NCBI GenBank assembly: GCA_004519485.1 | Contig: CP038132.1 | Coordinates: forward strand, 677,001 to 741,000 | Reading direction: 5' to 3' | Length of the DNA stretch: 64,000 bases | DNA from: Nannochloropsis oceanica | Lineage: Eukaryota > Sar > Eustigmatophyceae > Eustigmatales > Monodopsidaceae | Shown here: piece after piece, positions 1 through 9,248 of the stretch | Position numbering within the stretch: position 1 is the stretch's first letter | Layout: each line of letters starts with the position of its first letter | The notes under the pieces: generated by a model | What the model saw: the letters and a program-made list of their open reading frames with translations, nothing else | Told to the model about the DNA's origin: nothing | Database searches by the model: none | Made by a program: the position numbers and the translations under genes

Positions 1-1283
1 GGGAAGGGATACAAGGACAAGAACATCGCCTGATTTCCGGTGCAGACGAGAAGACGTTGAGGGTGTTTGATGCACCCAACAAAGTGCTTGGTCTCTTAGA
101 GGCTCTGGGGGGGATCCGGTCCGTGCAGCCGGCCCGAGTGGAGACGGCGTACATCCCAGCATTGGCACTGTCGAGCAAAGCGGTGCAAATTTCGTCTTCT
201 ACTTCATCGTCATCGAAAGTGAAGGTAGAGGAGGAAGAGCTTGGTGGAGGAGGAATGATTCTGAGCACGGATGGTGGCGCGGGTACTGGGAAGGAAGACG
301 TTGAAGCAATCGCGAAGGCCCGAGCGCGTGTCTCATGGGAAGGACGTGGGAAGAACCCTTCTTTGCTGGAGAGTGAGCTGGTGGATCATACGTTGTGGCC
401 AGAAATTGCGAAGTTATACGGGCATGGCAATGGGATTGCATGCTTAGCAGCTGACCCCACGGGAAGGCTGGTGGCCTCGGCGTGCAAAGCCCGAGATGCT
501 GAGACGGCACAGGTCAGGCTGTGGGATACAGGGAGCTGGATAGGGGCGGGTGTGTTACCCGGGCATGAATCTACGGTTGTGCAGTTGGCCTTTTCGCATG
601 ATGGGCTGTTATTAGTGAGTGTGTCGAAGGATCGGCAGGTGTGTGTATATGCACGTGCGCGGAAGGGAGAGGGGGAGGAAGAGGGCGAGGAGCAGAGCTT
701 CCAGCCGGTGCAGACTTTGTCCAAGTCTCATAAGCGGATCATTTGGTCGTGTGACTGGTCGCATGATGATGCTTTGTTGGCTACGGCGTCAAGAGATGGA
801 GTGGTTAAGCTGTGGCGACGGTTGGTGGGAAAGGTAGAGGGAGGAGGAGGAGATAGAGGAGGAAAGCACCAGCTGCAGCCGGTGTTGATGCCTCAGGCTC
901 AGGCGAGTTTTAAACCATCCTCGAATAAGACGGATGCGGTGACGGCCGTGGCATTTGCGCCTCGTTTGGTAGAGCAGGTCGGGAGGAAGGAAGGAGTGGG
1001 TGAGGATGAGAGCTACATATTGGCCATTGGCATGGAGAGCGGGGAGGTGGAGCTGTGGTCGGGAAGAAAGGATGATGGGACCTCATGGCGGTGTCTCATG
1101 GTGTTTGAGGGGAGTTTGCCTCATGCAGCGGCGGTTCGACGGCTTCGATGGAAACCTCTTGCTTTCAATGCGGATGTCGCTGGAGCTGCCGGGTTAAATA
1201 GGGAGAAAGAGGGAGAGCTGCTGATGTTGGCTAGCTGTGGGGCGGATCATGCCGTGAAAATTACCCGCATTCTTAATGTATAG
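1..1283 (+). CDS. ELP2: Elongator complex protein 2 (ELP2), C-terminal part; 5' end outside window
   Basis: The reading frame is open from base 3 and continues upstream of the window, so only the last ~427 residues are present. The first visible residues, HRLISGADEKTLRVFDAP, are the signature of ELP2, the double WD40-propeller scaffold subunit of Elongator, which makes the cm5/mcm5 modifications of wobble uridine in tRNA. Several WD40 blades follow: LWPEIAKLYGHGNGI..., VRLWD, DRQVCVYARA, SRDGVVKLWRR, GEVELWSG and a last SCGADHAVKITR strand, which is the usual ELP2 ending. Acidic or Glu/Gly-rich inserts interrupt the blades, for example around bases 215-290 and 660-700, as in other genes of this window. 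It has no detectable intron and the stop is TAG at 1281-1283. The family assignment is strong because both the start motif and the end match; the N-terminal propeller cannot be checked here. Confidence 0.9.
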   Translation, partial: EGIQGQEHRLISGADEKTLRVFDAPNKVLGLLEALGGIRSVQPARVETAYIPALALSSKAVQISSSTSSSSKVKVEEEELGGGGMILSTDGGAGTGKEDVEAIAKARARVSWEGRGKNPSLLESELVDHTLWPEIAKLYGHGNGIACLAADPTGRLVASACKARDAETAQVRLWDTGSWIGAGVLPGHESTVVQLAFSHDGLLLVSVSKDRQVCVYARARKGEGEEEGEEQSFQPVQTLSKSHKRIIWSCDWSHDDALLATASRDGVVKLWRRLVGKVEGGGGDRGGKHQLQPVLMPQAQASFKPSSNKTDAVTAVAFAPRLVEQVGRKEGVGEDESYILAIGMESGEVELWSGRKDDGTSWRCLMVFEGSLPHAAAVRRLRWKPLAFNADVAGAAGLNREKEGELLMLASCGADHAVKITRILNV

Positions 1284-1616
1284 GTAGATACAATTACGCA
1301 TGACTAAATACACAAAATTGAACGTCAAAAAGAAGTACATCTAAACCACATGGTGATCATGACAGGAGACCTTTAACAAGTAGGTCCAGACTTGAATGGC
1401 GGGAAGGCAGGGCCCCTCCCTGTCGTTGGGCGAAGTGACCAAAACCATCGAATGAATAAAATTCGCGAGCCGTTTTTACATATGGCGGCCCCATTCATTT
1501 TTAAATTCTGGACAAGGGCAAGGCCGGGTTGTCGCAAAGAAATCATATAAGACTAACCCTAAACCTCTTTCTTTTTTTTAAATCCCATCACCCTCCCAGG
1601 TATAATAGAAGATTAA
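1284..1616. other. Intergenic, ELP2 3' end to DTD2 start
   Basis: This 333-bp gap separates two genes on the same strand. It should hold the ELP2 3' UTR and the promoter of the next gene. AATAAA-like strings occur near 1455. A pyrimidine-rich stretch precedes the next start at 1566-1600. I see no conserved RNA or ORF. Confidence 0.5.
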
Positions 1617-2873
1617 ATGTTCCTCCGTTGGCTGTTTGGCCCCTCCTTTATCGTCACGATTGCCGCGCTCTCCGTGTTGTATTCGTCTTTCTGTATTCGC
1701 GGAGTCTTCTCCTTTCGTCTTAGCGCTTCCAATTACCTTGGACGCCACCACAAGCATCACAGTCTCCTTGTTTCACGCACAATAATGAGTGCATCCTTTT
1801 TCGATCCACAACCACCACCACCATCAGCAGCAGCAGCAGCAGCAGAAAAAGCAGCAGCAACAACAACACCACCAGCGCAAACGGCAGCTTCAGTGAAAAC
1901 CATCCTCCTACTCGCGACCACCGAAGATAAAGCCTCCCTCAACATCGTCAAAGCCCTCCTCTCAAGAGGCGGCTGGGCCGAATCGCCCTCGATGGACACA
2001 ACATCCCGCATCTGGTACCGTACAACAAGCTCCCACAACATCTACCTCTGGCAAATATCGCAAGGCTTCCTCCACGCCGACTGGCTTGACCGGAAATGGC
2101 TAGCCGCGTACCCGGAGCATAAAATTCAGGAGTTGATCTTCCTCAGCCGCCATGCTGCTGTTAGTGGACGGCCTTCCTTGACCATTCACCCAATCGGTAA
2201 TCCAGGCCAGCCCTTTGCAGTTGACGAGCAGGATCGAGCCGCGCATGGTGGTGTGCCGGGGCGTTGCGTCCCTCCCTCCCCGAGGATGGCCTCTCTTTTT
2301 CGGCAGCTTTACAAGGCTGTGCAAGGGACGGCGTTGGCAGATGTATTTGAAGTGACACTAGAAGCAACACATCACGGGCCTTGGCTTGCCCATCCCTCAA
2401 TGTTTGTGGAGATTGGCTCGAAAGAAGAGGATTGGGGGAGGGAGGATGGTGCGTGTGTGTGGGCAGAGGTGCTGGACCAAAACTTGGGGTTGAGTGCAGC
2501 GGAGGAAAGCAACAGCAGCAGCACCAACACCAGCACCAGCGGCACCAGTAGTAAATTAGTGGTGGTTGGTGTGGGTGGCGGGCATTACACCCCTAAAATG
2601 AACGATCTCCTGAGGCATCGTCCGGATGTCTTACTAGGGCATGTTCTGGCGTCCTACTGTTTTAATGGCCCCGCCGAAGACTGGCAGCGTGGGATGGATG
2701 AGGCAATCCGCGCAACCCGCGCAGCCTATGAGGAAGGAGAAAAGAAGGAGGACGTAAAAGTATGTGTTTACATTGACAAAAAGGCGTTCAAAAGCGCTCC
2801 GCGACAAGCTTTGGTAAAATATCTTGAGGCTCAAAGCATCTCATATGGATTTAAGGAGAGTGAACTAGTCTAA
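1617..2873 (+). CDS. DTD2: D-aminoacyl-tRNA deacylase, archaeal/plant DTD2 (GEK1) type
   Basis: The enzyme hydrolyses D-amino acids mischarged on tRNA, and in plants also clears aldehyde-modified aminoacyl-tRNA. The family signatures are clear: IFLSRHAAVSGRPSLTIHPIGN, the central LEATHHGPWLAHPSMFVEIGS block with the GSKEEDW continuation, and VVGVGGGHYTPKMNDL near residue 325. The protein is 418 aa, against roughly 270-310 aa for archaeal and plant relatives. The excess is an N-terminal extension of about 90 residues (hydrophobic segment at residues 8-27, then CIRGVFSFRLSAS and a low-complexity Pro/Ala/Thr region) plus a Ser/Thr insert near residue 300. The leader resembles a heterokont bipartite plastid presequence, but a signal anchor cannot be excluded. 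An internal Met at base 1785 (MSASFFDPQ) could give a cytosolic form. It is a single exon and convergent with presenilin. Confidence 0.88.
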   Translation: MFLRWLFGPSFIVTIAALSVLYSSFCIRGVFSFRLSASNYLGRHHKHHSLLVSRTIMSASFFDPQPPPPSAAAAAAEKAAATTTPPAQTAASVKTILLLATTEDKASLNIVKALLSRGGWAESPSMDTTSRIWYRTTSSHNIYLWQISQGFLHADWLDRKWLAAYPEHKIQELIFLSRHAAVSGRPSLTIHPIGNPGQPFAVDEQDRAAHGGVPGRCVPPSPRMASLFRQLYKAVQGTALADVFEVTLEATHHGPWLAHPSMFVEIGSKEEDWGREDGACVWAEVLDQNLGLSAAEESNSSSTNTSTSGTSSKLVVVGVGGGHYTPKMNDLLRHRPDVLLGHVLASYCFNGPAEDWQRGMDEAIRATRAAYEEGEKKEDVKVCVYIDKKAFKSAPRQALVKYLEAQSISYGFKESELV

Positions 2874-3650
2874 ATAGCAGCGCTTTACCTTCTGCATCGG
2901 CTGACTCCCACAGTGTCGGTACCATCTTAGATTCCGCGTCTTTAACATCCACAACCCGAGTCCCAGTAGAGGCTTTCCGACATGGATGTGACGGAGGTTT
3001 TCTGACGGCCAACTAGCGGGAGGACCGTCACCAGACGCTGTGGAGCGGAAGAGCGTCGGCTCCCTAAGCAACCAAGAAGTTTACAGTCTACTTCTAGCAC
3101 TCATAGACACATTGATTTTCTTGCACTGATACCGCTGGCTGGTATTGGCTTGTTTCTTTACCTTCAGACGCTTACACAGCGAGGCATCGTCTTCTATGAC
3201 TAGCCAGGTGGAGACGGTCCTCGCCCCGCTAAGCCCGTGAAAGGGAAATAGTGTACGTAGGACCTGCCTGTTAGCAAGTCTACTGGAGGGAGGAAGGGAG
3301 GGGAAGGCACCACCCTGCTTTCTTCCTTAAGCATTTTGACGTGTTTTCGACAGCGGACTTGGGACGAGGGAAGGAAGTGGGAGGGAGGGAAGGAAGGGTA
3401 GCGCTAGGAAGGGACATCGTGGGAAGGAGGGGTGGGAGAGTTCGAATGCGAGGGTTGACGGAGAGAAGATGTAGCGAACTATGAGAAGCAAGGGACAGGC
3501 AAAAATGCCACTCTCACAAGTTTTGCTTTTGTTTGATATATGTTTGTCCTCTGTTCTTGCTTATTACTGTGCTTTAGGCTTTGCCATTATCCAGTTCACC
3601 AGAATTGACCCAAATAGACGGATAATCCTACCCTCCCTCAGACCCCTATC
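2874..3650. other. Convergent intergenic region with G-rich tract
   Basis: This 777-bp region lies between the 3' ends of the DTD2 gene (+) and presenilin (-). It has no supported ORF. The stretch 3280-3435 is rich in GGGA/GGAA repeats on the plus strand, including a canonical G-quadruplex pattern at 3379-3398. The remainder is AT-richer sequence without recognisable features. Confidence 0.5.
3379..3398 (+). repeat. Putative G-quadruplex motif
   Basis: Four runs of three guanines separated by loops of 1, 1 and 6 bases; two further GGG runs lie just upstream (3361 and 3368). It sits between two convergent gene ends, like the motifs at 35811 and 59077. Confidence 0.55.
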
Positions 3651-5243
3651 CTAGACGTAAAGAGGTAAACTGACCAAGGCATCGATGTACGGAATGATAA
3701 CAACGCGCGTAAGCAAATAAAACAGCACGCCGAGGCCAATCGAAATCGGCAATGCCGGCAGCGCCTTTCGAAAGACACTCAGCAACACAAGTGTTGCGCC
3801 CAAGCCCGAAATAATGACGAGGAAACAGGCCGCGCAAGTCGCAAACCCATACAAAGCCGCCTTGCCCACCAGAACACTGTAAAAAACAAAATCCCCCAAG
3901 CCCAGCTTAATGCTTCGCTCCTCCGGCGCTCCTCTTCCTCCGTGGTGCTCCTGCGAGGAGGACGACGATAAAGGATAGTCAGCCGTGCCACTGTTTCCGC
4001 CCACCCCTCCATTTCCTCGTTCGCCACTACCCTCCGCATCCCCCTCCTCCTGTGGAGTACCCCCTACTTCGAGCAAGCTAGAATTGATCCGACCTCCCCG
4101 CAACTGCTGTTGTTGTTGTTTGTGTGGCTGTTGCTGCTGCTGATGGTGACGGTGGCGACGGTCGAGATGATCTCCACCCGGGCTGCTGTGCGAACTGTCC
4201 AACAGCGGATCGAGAGGAGAAGGCGGATTGTTGCAATGCAAGCTGCTCGCCGGGCCCGAAGGTATCAACGCCGCAGGCCCCCCATCTTCCCTACTCACAT
4301 CGCGCACAGGCGTCTGTAGATCCGTTCTTTGCATTCCTTCCACCCTTGTGTCTGCTGCTACTGCTATTCCTCCTGTCCTCCCAACGAGTGGAGGCGGCAC
4401 CCTGTGATGGTGCCGTGCATGAGCAGGCAACTCCGCCTCGTAGAGCAGACCAGGCATGGTAGGAGCGTCGCGCTCTTGCATCAACCCTACCAAATACTTC
4501 AATGGTCCACAGGGTGTAAGCACGGCACATAAATCATACAGGGCCAAGACCACCAACAAGGCCCAGCCTGTCCATTCCTCGAACCTCGACAACTGCCAGG
4601 CCATTATCACAGAAATCATAACCAAATACCCTTGGGTCACCCAGGTTGGGATCCCCTTCTGATAAAATATGGCAGCCACGCCGACAAAAGCGAAATTGTA
4701 CAGAACAGCGACAAATGTGAAGTAATCACATGGCAAATCCCATCGTATCAAAGCCGTGTACCACAACAACCCCCCCATCAGCCCCAACAGCATCGTGCTA
4801 CTAAACGCCATGTATCCAAACAAGCACTTCATGCACCGAAACTTATAAAGCAACACCACCAGAATGGTCGCCCCACAAATAACCCCAACTATGGTCAAAG
4901 CATTGATGAGTGACTTGCCGAGCTTGACGGAATTGCTGTCCCCCCCATTCCCGTCTGCGTCCCCGTCGTTTATCGCATATACACTCACTCCTTGGTCTTC
5001 CGTCGCAAATTCCACATTCACCACCACCAGGCTCGCTAGAAACATGGTCAAGGCCACGGGCTTCAGGACTGCCCAGAAGGAGTTGGCAGAGTACAGGACG
5101 TCCTCAATGTCGAGGCCGTCGGGTTGTGTGTGAGCCGGGTCACGGGAAGGAGTTGAGGTACGCTCGTCGCTGCTGCTACTGTCGAAGGAAGTCGGTGGTG
5201 GCGGGAAAGGGGCAGGCAGCGGGGGAGGTGCTGGTCGTGCCAT
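3651..5243 (-). CDS. PSEN: Presenilin, catalytic subunit of gamma-secretase
   Basis: This is an intramembrane aspartyl protease of the ER/Golgi/endosomal system. Multiple hydrophobic spans are visible. The two catalytic aspartates sit in VLALYDLCAVLTPCGPLKYLVGL (Asp about 237) and IKLGLGDFVFYSVLVGKAAL (GxGD, Asp about 451). The C-terminal PAL motif is ALPALPISIGLG (about 496-499). The lengths between motifs fit presenilin rather than signal peptide peptidase. The 530-aa length is close to that of animal presenilins (~465), with a Pro-rich N-terminus and a long hydrophilic loop (about 260-440) between the catalytic aspartates. That loop is His/Gln/Ser/Gly-rich, with CAG-encoded Gln runs near 366-380, and is where endoproteolysis occurs in the family. 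It is a single exon whose start MARPAPPP is the first in-frame ATG. It is divergent from the EndoG-like gene, 344 bp away. Confidence 0.95.
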   Translation of the reverse strand: MARPAPPPLPAPFPPPPTSFDSSSSDERTSTPSRDPAHTQPDGLDIEDVLYSANSFWAVLKPVALTMFLASLVVVNVEFATEDQGVSVYAINDGDADGNGGDSNSVKLGKSLINALTIVGVICGATILVVLLYKFRCMKCLFGYMAFSSTMLLGLMGGLLWYTALIRWDLPCDYFTFVAVLYNFAFVGVAAIFYQKGIPTWVTQGYLVMISVIMAWQLSRFEEWTGWALLVVLALYDLCAVLTPCGPLKYLVGLMQERDAPTMPGLLYEAELPAHARHHHRVPPPLVGRTGGIAVAADTRVEGMQRTDLQTPVRDVSREDGGPAALIPSGPASSLHCNNPPSPLDPLLDSSHSSPGGDHLDRRHRHHQQQQQPHKQQQQQLRGGRINSSLLEVGGTPQEEGDAEGSGERGNGGVGGNSGTADYPLSSSSSQEHHGGRGAPEERSIKLGLGDFVFYSVLVGKAALYGFATCAACFLVIISGLGATLVLLSVFRKALPALPISIGLGVLFYLLTRVVIIPYIDALVSLPLYV

Positions 5244-5587
5244 GGCTATCGCTGTGTTTTAGTTTGGGCAGGTTGAAGCTTATGTGGGGTGGCAGGGGTG
5301 AAAGTGTAAAAACATGGGCACGATGCAAGCATCGCTGAACAGGGTATACAGCTTCCGAGATTGCGTCAACGCCAACAACGCCAACAATAGGGCGTTACAT
5401 AGACACTCAACTGGCACAGAAACACAAACAGACAGGTTGTTGTTGGCCTGTGTAGTTTGCGTACAGAGGGCAGGCACATTTGGGTTCAAAAGCAGGAGAG
5501 AGACTTTGGCATCATCCACGCGTACGTGTCGACATCCCCTCCCTCTCCGCACAAAACAACTAATACATGCAAAATCACAGGTGCACA
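5244..5587. promoter_or_regulatory. Divergent intergenic region, presenilin / EndoG-like
   Basis: This 344-bp gap between two start codons on opposite strands must contain both promoters. No TATA box or known operator stands out. An in-frame upstream ATG at 5567 would add seven residues to the nuclease. Confidence 0.5.
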
Positions 5588-7016
5588 ATGGCAGCTTTTT
5601 TTACGCGTGCACGACGACGATCCTCGACAATAGCGGCTTCCATCGTGGCCGGTAGTTCGTCGATTCTTCTGACTTCGATGCTCACCCACGACGACCAGGA
5701 TGCTGCAGGATTTGTAGCCCACGCCCAAGCCCACCAAGCAAACGATCTCCACAAATGGTCCCACGTCGGGCTGCCTGCCTTCGACACAACTTACATTTTT
5801 CGAGAAAACTTTGTCATCTGTTACGACTCCCGCACGCGGAATCCGAAATGGGTAATGGAACGCCTGACCAAACAAACATGCACGGGGGAGGCGGACCGTC
5901 GCGTGGTGGGGTTCTACGAGGAGGACAGCATCGATCCTCGCTTTCGCAGCAAAAATAGCGACTACCTGAATTCAGGGTATGATCGTGGACATATGGCATC
6001 AGCAGCCAACAACAGAAGCTCGACACAGACCATGCAAGAAACGTTTTCCCTCGCGAATGTGTCGCCGCAGGTCGGCGGGGGATTCAATCGAGATTATTGG
6101 GCTAGGTTTGTGCGGGTTGAGAAGAAAATGAGAAGAATAGAAATAGGGAACAGTGGATAGCTATATTTTTCCCCCATTTTGAATAGTGACATTCAGCAAA
6201 GCAAATCATTCACTCCCCCTCGTTGCGTCCTTCCTCCCACCCCCCAGAGTCGAGAAATTTACGAGGGATCTGACCAAGCATTGCGACGCTGTCTACCTCG
6301 TCTCTGGTCCTCTATTTCTCCCCCAGCGACGCGATACCATCATCACCAGCACCTCCAATACAGCTTCCAAAGCCAAATTCATCATGACCTATGAATTGCT
6401 GGGAGAGGCCCCCAGCCTCGTGGCGGTCCCCACGCACTTCTTCAAATGTGTGTTTGCCGAGATGCGGAATGGCCGAAAAGTCGTCGCTGCTTTTGTCTTG
6501 CCCAATGCACCCATACACGCTGACGTGCCTTTGACAAGGTTTTTGGTTCCGCTGGCAAATCTGGAGCAGGCGGCAGGCTTCCGAATGTTTGCCCAGGCTC
6601 TGACAGAGGAGGAGCGGGAGGAGGTGGATGCACGAGTCCTCGGTCTGAGAGGAGTTGGTGCAGGAAATGGAGGCGAGGAGGTAAGGATTGAGGGCATGTT
6701 GACGAATGGCATATCGGACGATGCGTTGGTAGTACGTCGTGGTGGCCGTGAAGGAGGAGGAGGAAGAGGAGGAGGAGGAGGAGGAGGAGGGATAAAGCTG
6801 AATCTCGATGCGCCTGAGCATCTGTGTGATGTTGTGTTATGCCAATTACCTCCGGAAAAATTTTGGCAGGTGAATGGAAATAAAAAAAACAGGGAAAAGA
6901 GGAAGAATAGAGATGATTCTGGTGGTGTTAATGCTGAAAAGGGTGAAGAGTGGGCGTCGCCGGGTTTCCCCTCCATGGTCCCCTCATCGTGGTGGTCGGG
7001 AGGAAGGACAGCGTAA
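5588..7016 (+). CDS. EndoG/EXOG-type DNA/RNA non-specific endonuclease, one intron
   Basis: This is a beta-beta-alpha-Me finger nuclease. Exon 1 is 5588-6105 and exon 2 is 6248-7016; splicing the 142-nt GT-AG intron joins ...NRDYWAR to VEKFTRDLTKHCD, giving about 428 aa. The catalytic signature SGYDRGHMASAAN is at residues 129-141 (His135 as general base), and the Mg-binding Asn is in SPQVGGGFNRDYW (about 168). Exon 2 holds the conserved VYLVSGPLFLPQ and VAVPTHFFKCVF strands. The N-terminus is Arg-rich with a hydrophobic stretch at 16-31, a typical mitochondrial presequence/anchor, which fits a mitochondrial intermembrane-space EXOG/EndoG role in DNA turnover or cell death. The C-terminus is longer than in the family, with a Gly-rich run and a basic tail of uncertain value. 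Start 5588 is favoured over 5567 because it begins the presequence directly. Confidence 0.9.
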
Positions 7017-7300
7017 AAAATGGACACTTAAGCTCACGGCCTGAATGAAAAGCTTTGAAAAAGATCTCTCATTAATGATCAATGCGAGACTCTAAGATGA
7101 AGAATTGTATGATCAAAAATTATCCAAAATTATTACATCACCTATTCGTTCCCCCTTGAGGAAGGTCATCATTTATTAATTTCTTACTCATTTGCTTTAG
7201 TTGTCTACATTTCAACGAAATCTGTGATACCTCCAGATCCTTGATTTTCTTGGTGACTTTATAACGATTTTAGTATCCCTGTAAAACTCAATTTTTCCAA

Positions 7301-9235
7301 CTAACATCCACCCGCCACCTCCCCCTTCGCCTCCTCCCCCTCGTCCTCCCTCCCTCCCTCCTCCCCGTCTGTCCAAGAAGACAGGGAAGGAGGCAACGTA
7401 AATAAGACCTGATTCCGCCCCAAAAACGGCAAAAACTTCCTCTGACACGCCACCCCTGGCCATGGCGTTGGCTTCGCCATCAAATACTCAATCAAGTGCT
7501 CGTAACTCTCTACCTCCTGCCCTTCCTCCCCTCCTTCCTCCTCCGCCCCCTCCTGCACAACGTTGGTCTCCTTCCCTTTCTCCTTCTCCCTCTCTTCCTT
7601 TTCTTCCACTTCCACTTTCTCCTTCGCCATATTCGGTCGCCGTCGATGCGGGAACTCTCGTGCAAACACACAACACGGCACACATGCTACGGGCTTGCCA
7701 TAAGTCAACGCCGCCTCAAATATGCCATCTGTCGCTTGGTCAGGGTGCATGCCCACGACCAGTGAACACTCTTTCAAGACTCTCCTTAACCTTCTTTTCT
7801 GGTCTTGCGCCCCATCCTCCCCGTCCTCCCCCCCTTCCTCCTCCTCATTCTCCAAACACCCCGCGGGCATGATGCAGGGCAAGCGCCCAATGCCTTCCAT
7901 CCCACCCCTCTGTCTCACCACCTGCTGCTGCACCTTCTTCCTAAAATTCGTCGCACGAGGATCGACAATGGTGCACCTGATTCCATACTCTCCCCACAGC
8001 CGACAAGACACATCTCCCTTCCCTCCCGCCACATCAACCACCCCGCTCCCCTCCGCCAGCGTCGTCGCCCCGTAGGTCTGCACCAGCCAATCTGCAAATA
8101 ACACGGCACGAAGAGCTTTGTTGGTCTTATCTTCAGGAGGGTGGGTGTCTCCTTCGATTTGAGAGGCGTGCGCTCGCTCTTTTTGACGCTTGGCAAGCCA
8201 GGCGGTGTAGTAATTAGGAAGCTGAGAAAGGGGGGGATGGAATTTGGGACAGCCGCCTTTTGATTGATAGCAGCGGCCCTGGTTGGCGACCCAGTATTTA
8301 CAGATGTTTTCAAGCAGGAGGGGAGGAAGCGAGCTTTTATCTTTATTGTTGTTATCGCTCATTTTGTTGGCATTGTTGCCGAGGGTGTGACTGCTATGGC
8401 CCTCTTGATTTGCATTGCTGCTGCTCTCTTTAGCTAGTAATAGTACTGAAGCTGCTGCTGCTACTGCTCCCGAAGCTCGTTCCGTTGTCGCTGCTCCTGA
8501 TGCTGATGCTTCCGCTTCGATTTTCATCTCTTCTTGGGATGCAGAAGGCCACTCCAAGACAAAGCCGACCCTGGGGTTTTCTTGCAAGGACTTCCACGCC
8601 TCAACTACCCGGAATTCCTTTGCCTCTAACACTAGAAATTCCTGTCGCGTATCGAGAAACCCATCCACCTCCAGCACATCACCCATATGCACGTCATGCA
8701 TTATTTTTTTCACATGAGCTCTCTCCAGCCCTGCCAGTCCCTTGGCATGTAATAGGCATTCAAGACGAATGACGAGGTCACCGCGGGTTTGATTGCGTGT
8801 CTTGGCATCCACCAGGTCAAAGAACAGCATGCACTTGGCAAACGGTCGCCGAGCGCAAACCCGGCCCCGGACGGTGTAGAGCGTCTTGACTTGTATCGAA
8901 GGGATGGAGGATGCGGAGGGAGAGGAGAAAAAGGAGGATGGGGAGGAGGATGGGGGGGATGGGAAGGTCGACTGCAAATCGGAGCTGGAAAGAATAAAAG
9001 GCGCCATCTCTGCGTGATCCCGGCAGCGCGGGAAAGCCCCCATTGTCTTCTCCTCGCCTGTGTTGTGGTGGTGGTGGATGTGGGTCAATACATGTTCGGG
9101 AAGGCAAGCAAAGCGCTGCAGCGACAACGAAGAGGCATTGCTCCGTATTAAGGAGTGAGAACTAGAGTATCGAGTTTTGGGACGAGATTTGAACATTTTG
9201 CTCCGCAACGATGCCTCTTTAACCCTTCCCAACAC
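7301..9235 (-). CDS. OB-fold + CCCH zinc finger + SAM-dependent methyltransferase fusion, probable RNA modifier
   Basis: A 644-aa single exon with three parts. Residues 118-210 (TLYTVRGRVCARRPFAKCMLFFDLVD...) look like the nucleic-acid-binding OB-fold found in class II aminoacyl-tRNA synthetases. Residues 312-333 form a CCCH finger (ICKYWVANQGRCY...CPKFH). The C-terminal half is a Rossmann methyltransferase with motif I VVDVAGGKGDVS (about 399-410), an acidic second strand (CTIVDPR), and SLVVGMHPDQATDGIF followed by VACVPCCVF. This HPDxAT...PCC pattern occurs in uncharacterised eukaryotic methyltransferases; the substrate is unknown, but OB plus CCCH points to RNA, perhaps tRNA. Glu-rich inserts interrupt the C-terminal half. 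The start is uncertain: Met at 9235 lies only 13 bp from the BTAF1 start, and Met at 9043 (MGAFPRCRD) would leave room for a shared promoter. Confidence 0.75.
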   Translation of the reverse strand: MLGRVKEASLRSKMFKSRPKTRYSSSHSLIRSNASSLSLQRFACLPEHVLTHIHHHHNTGEEKTMGAFPRCRDHAEMAPFILSSSDLQSTFPSPPSSSPSSFFSSPSASSIPSIQVKTLYTVRGRVCARRPFAKCMLFFDLVDAKTRNQTRGDLVIRLECLLHAKGLAGLERAHVKKIMHDVHMGDVLEVDGFLDTRQEFLVLEAKEFRVVEAWKSLQENPRVGFVLEWPSASQEEMKIEAEASASGAATTERASGAVAAAASVLLLAKESSSNANQEGHSSHTLGNNANKMSDNNNKDKSSLPPLLLENICKYWVANQGRCYQSKGGCPKFHPPLSQLPNYYTAWLAKRQKERAHASQIEGDTHPPEDKTNKALRAVLFADWLVQTYGATTLAEGSGVVDVAGGKGDVSCRLWGEYGIRCTIVDPRATNFRKKVQQQVVRQRGGMEGIGRLPCIMPAGCLENEEEEGGEDGEDGAQDQKRRLRRVLKECSLVVGMHPDQATDGIFEAALTYGKPVACVPCCVFAREFPHRRRPNMAKEKVEVEEKEEREKEKGKETNVVQEGAEEEGGEEGQEVESYEHLIEYLMAKPTPWPGVACQRKFLPFLGRNQVLFTLPPSLSSWTDGEEGGREDEGEEAKGEVAGGC

Positions 9236-9248
9236 ACACTAAATAGGC

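Noticed and set aside
1551-1566. Telomere-like CCCTAAAC string
   Set aside because: Occurs once only, with no tandem repeats; chance.
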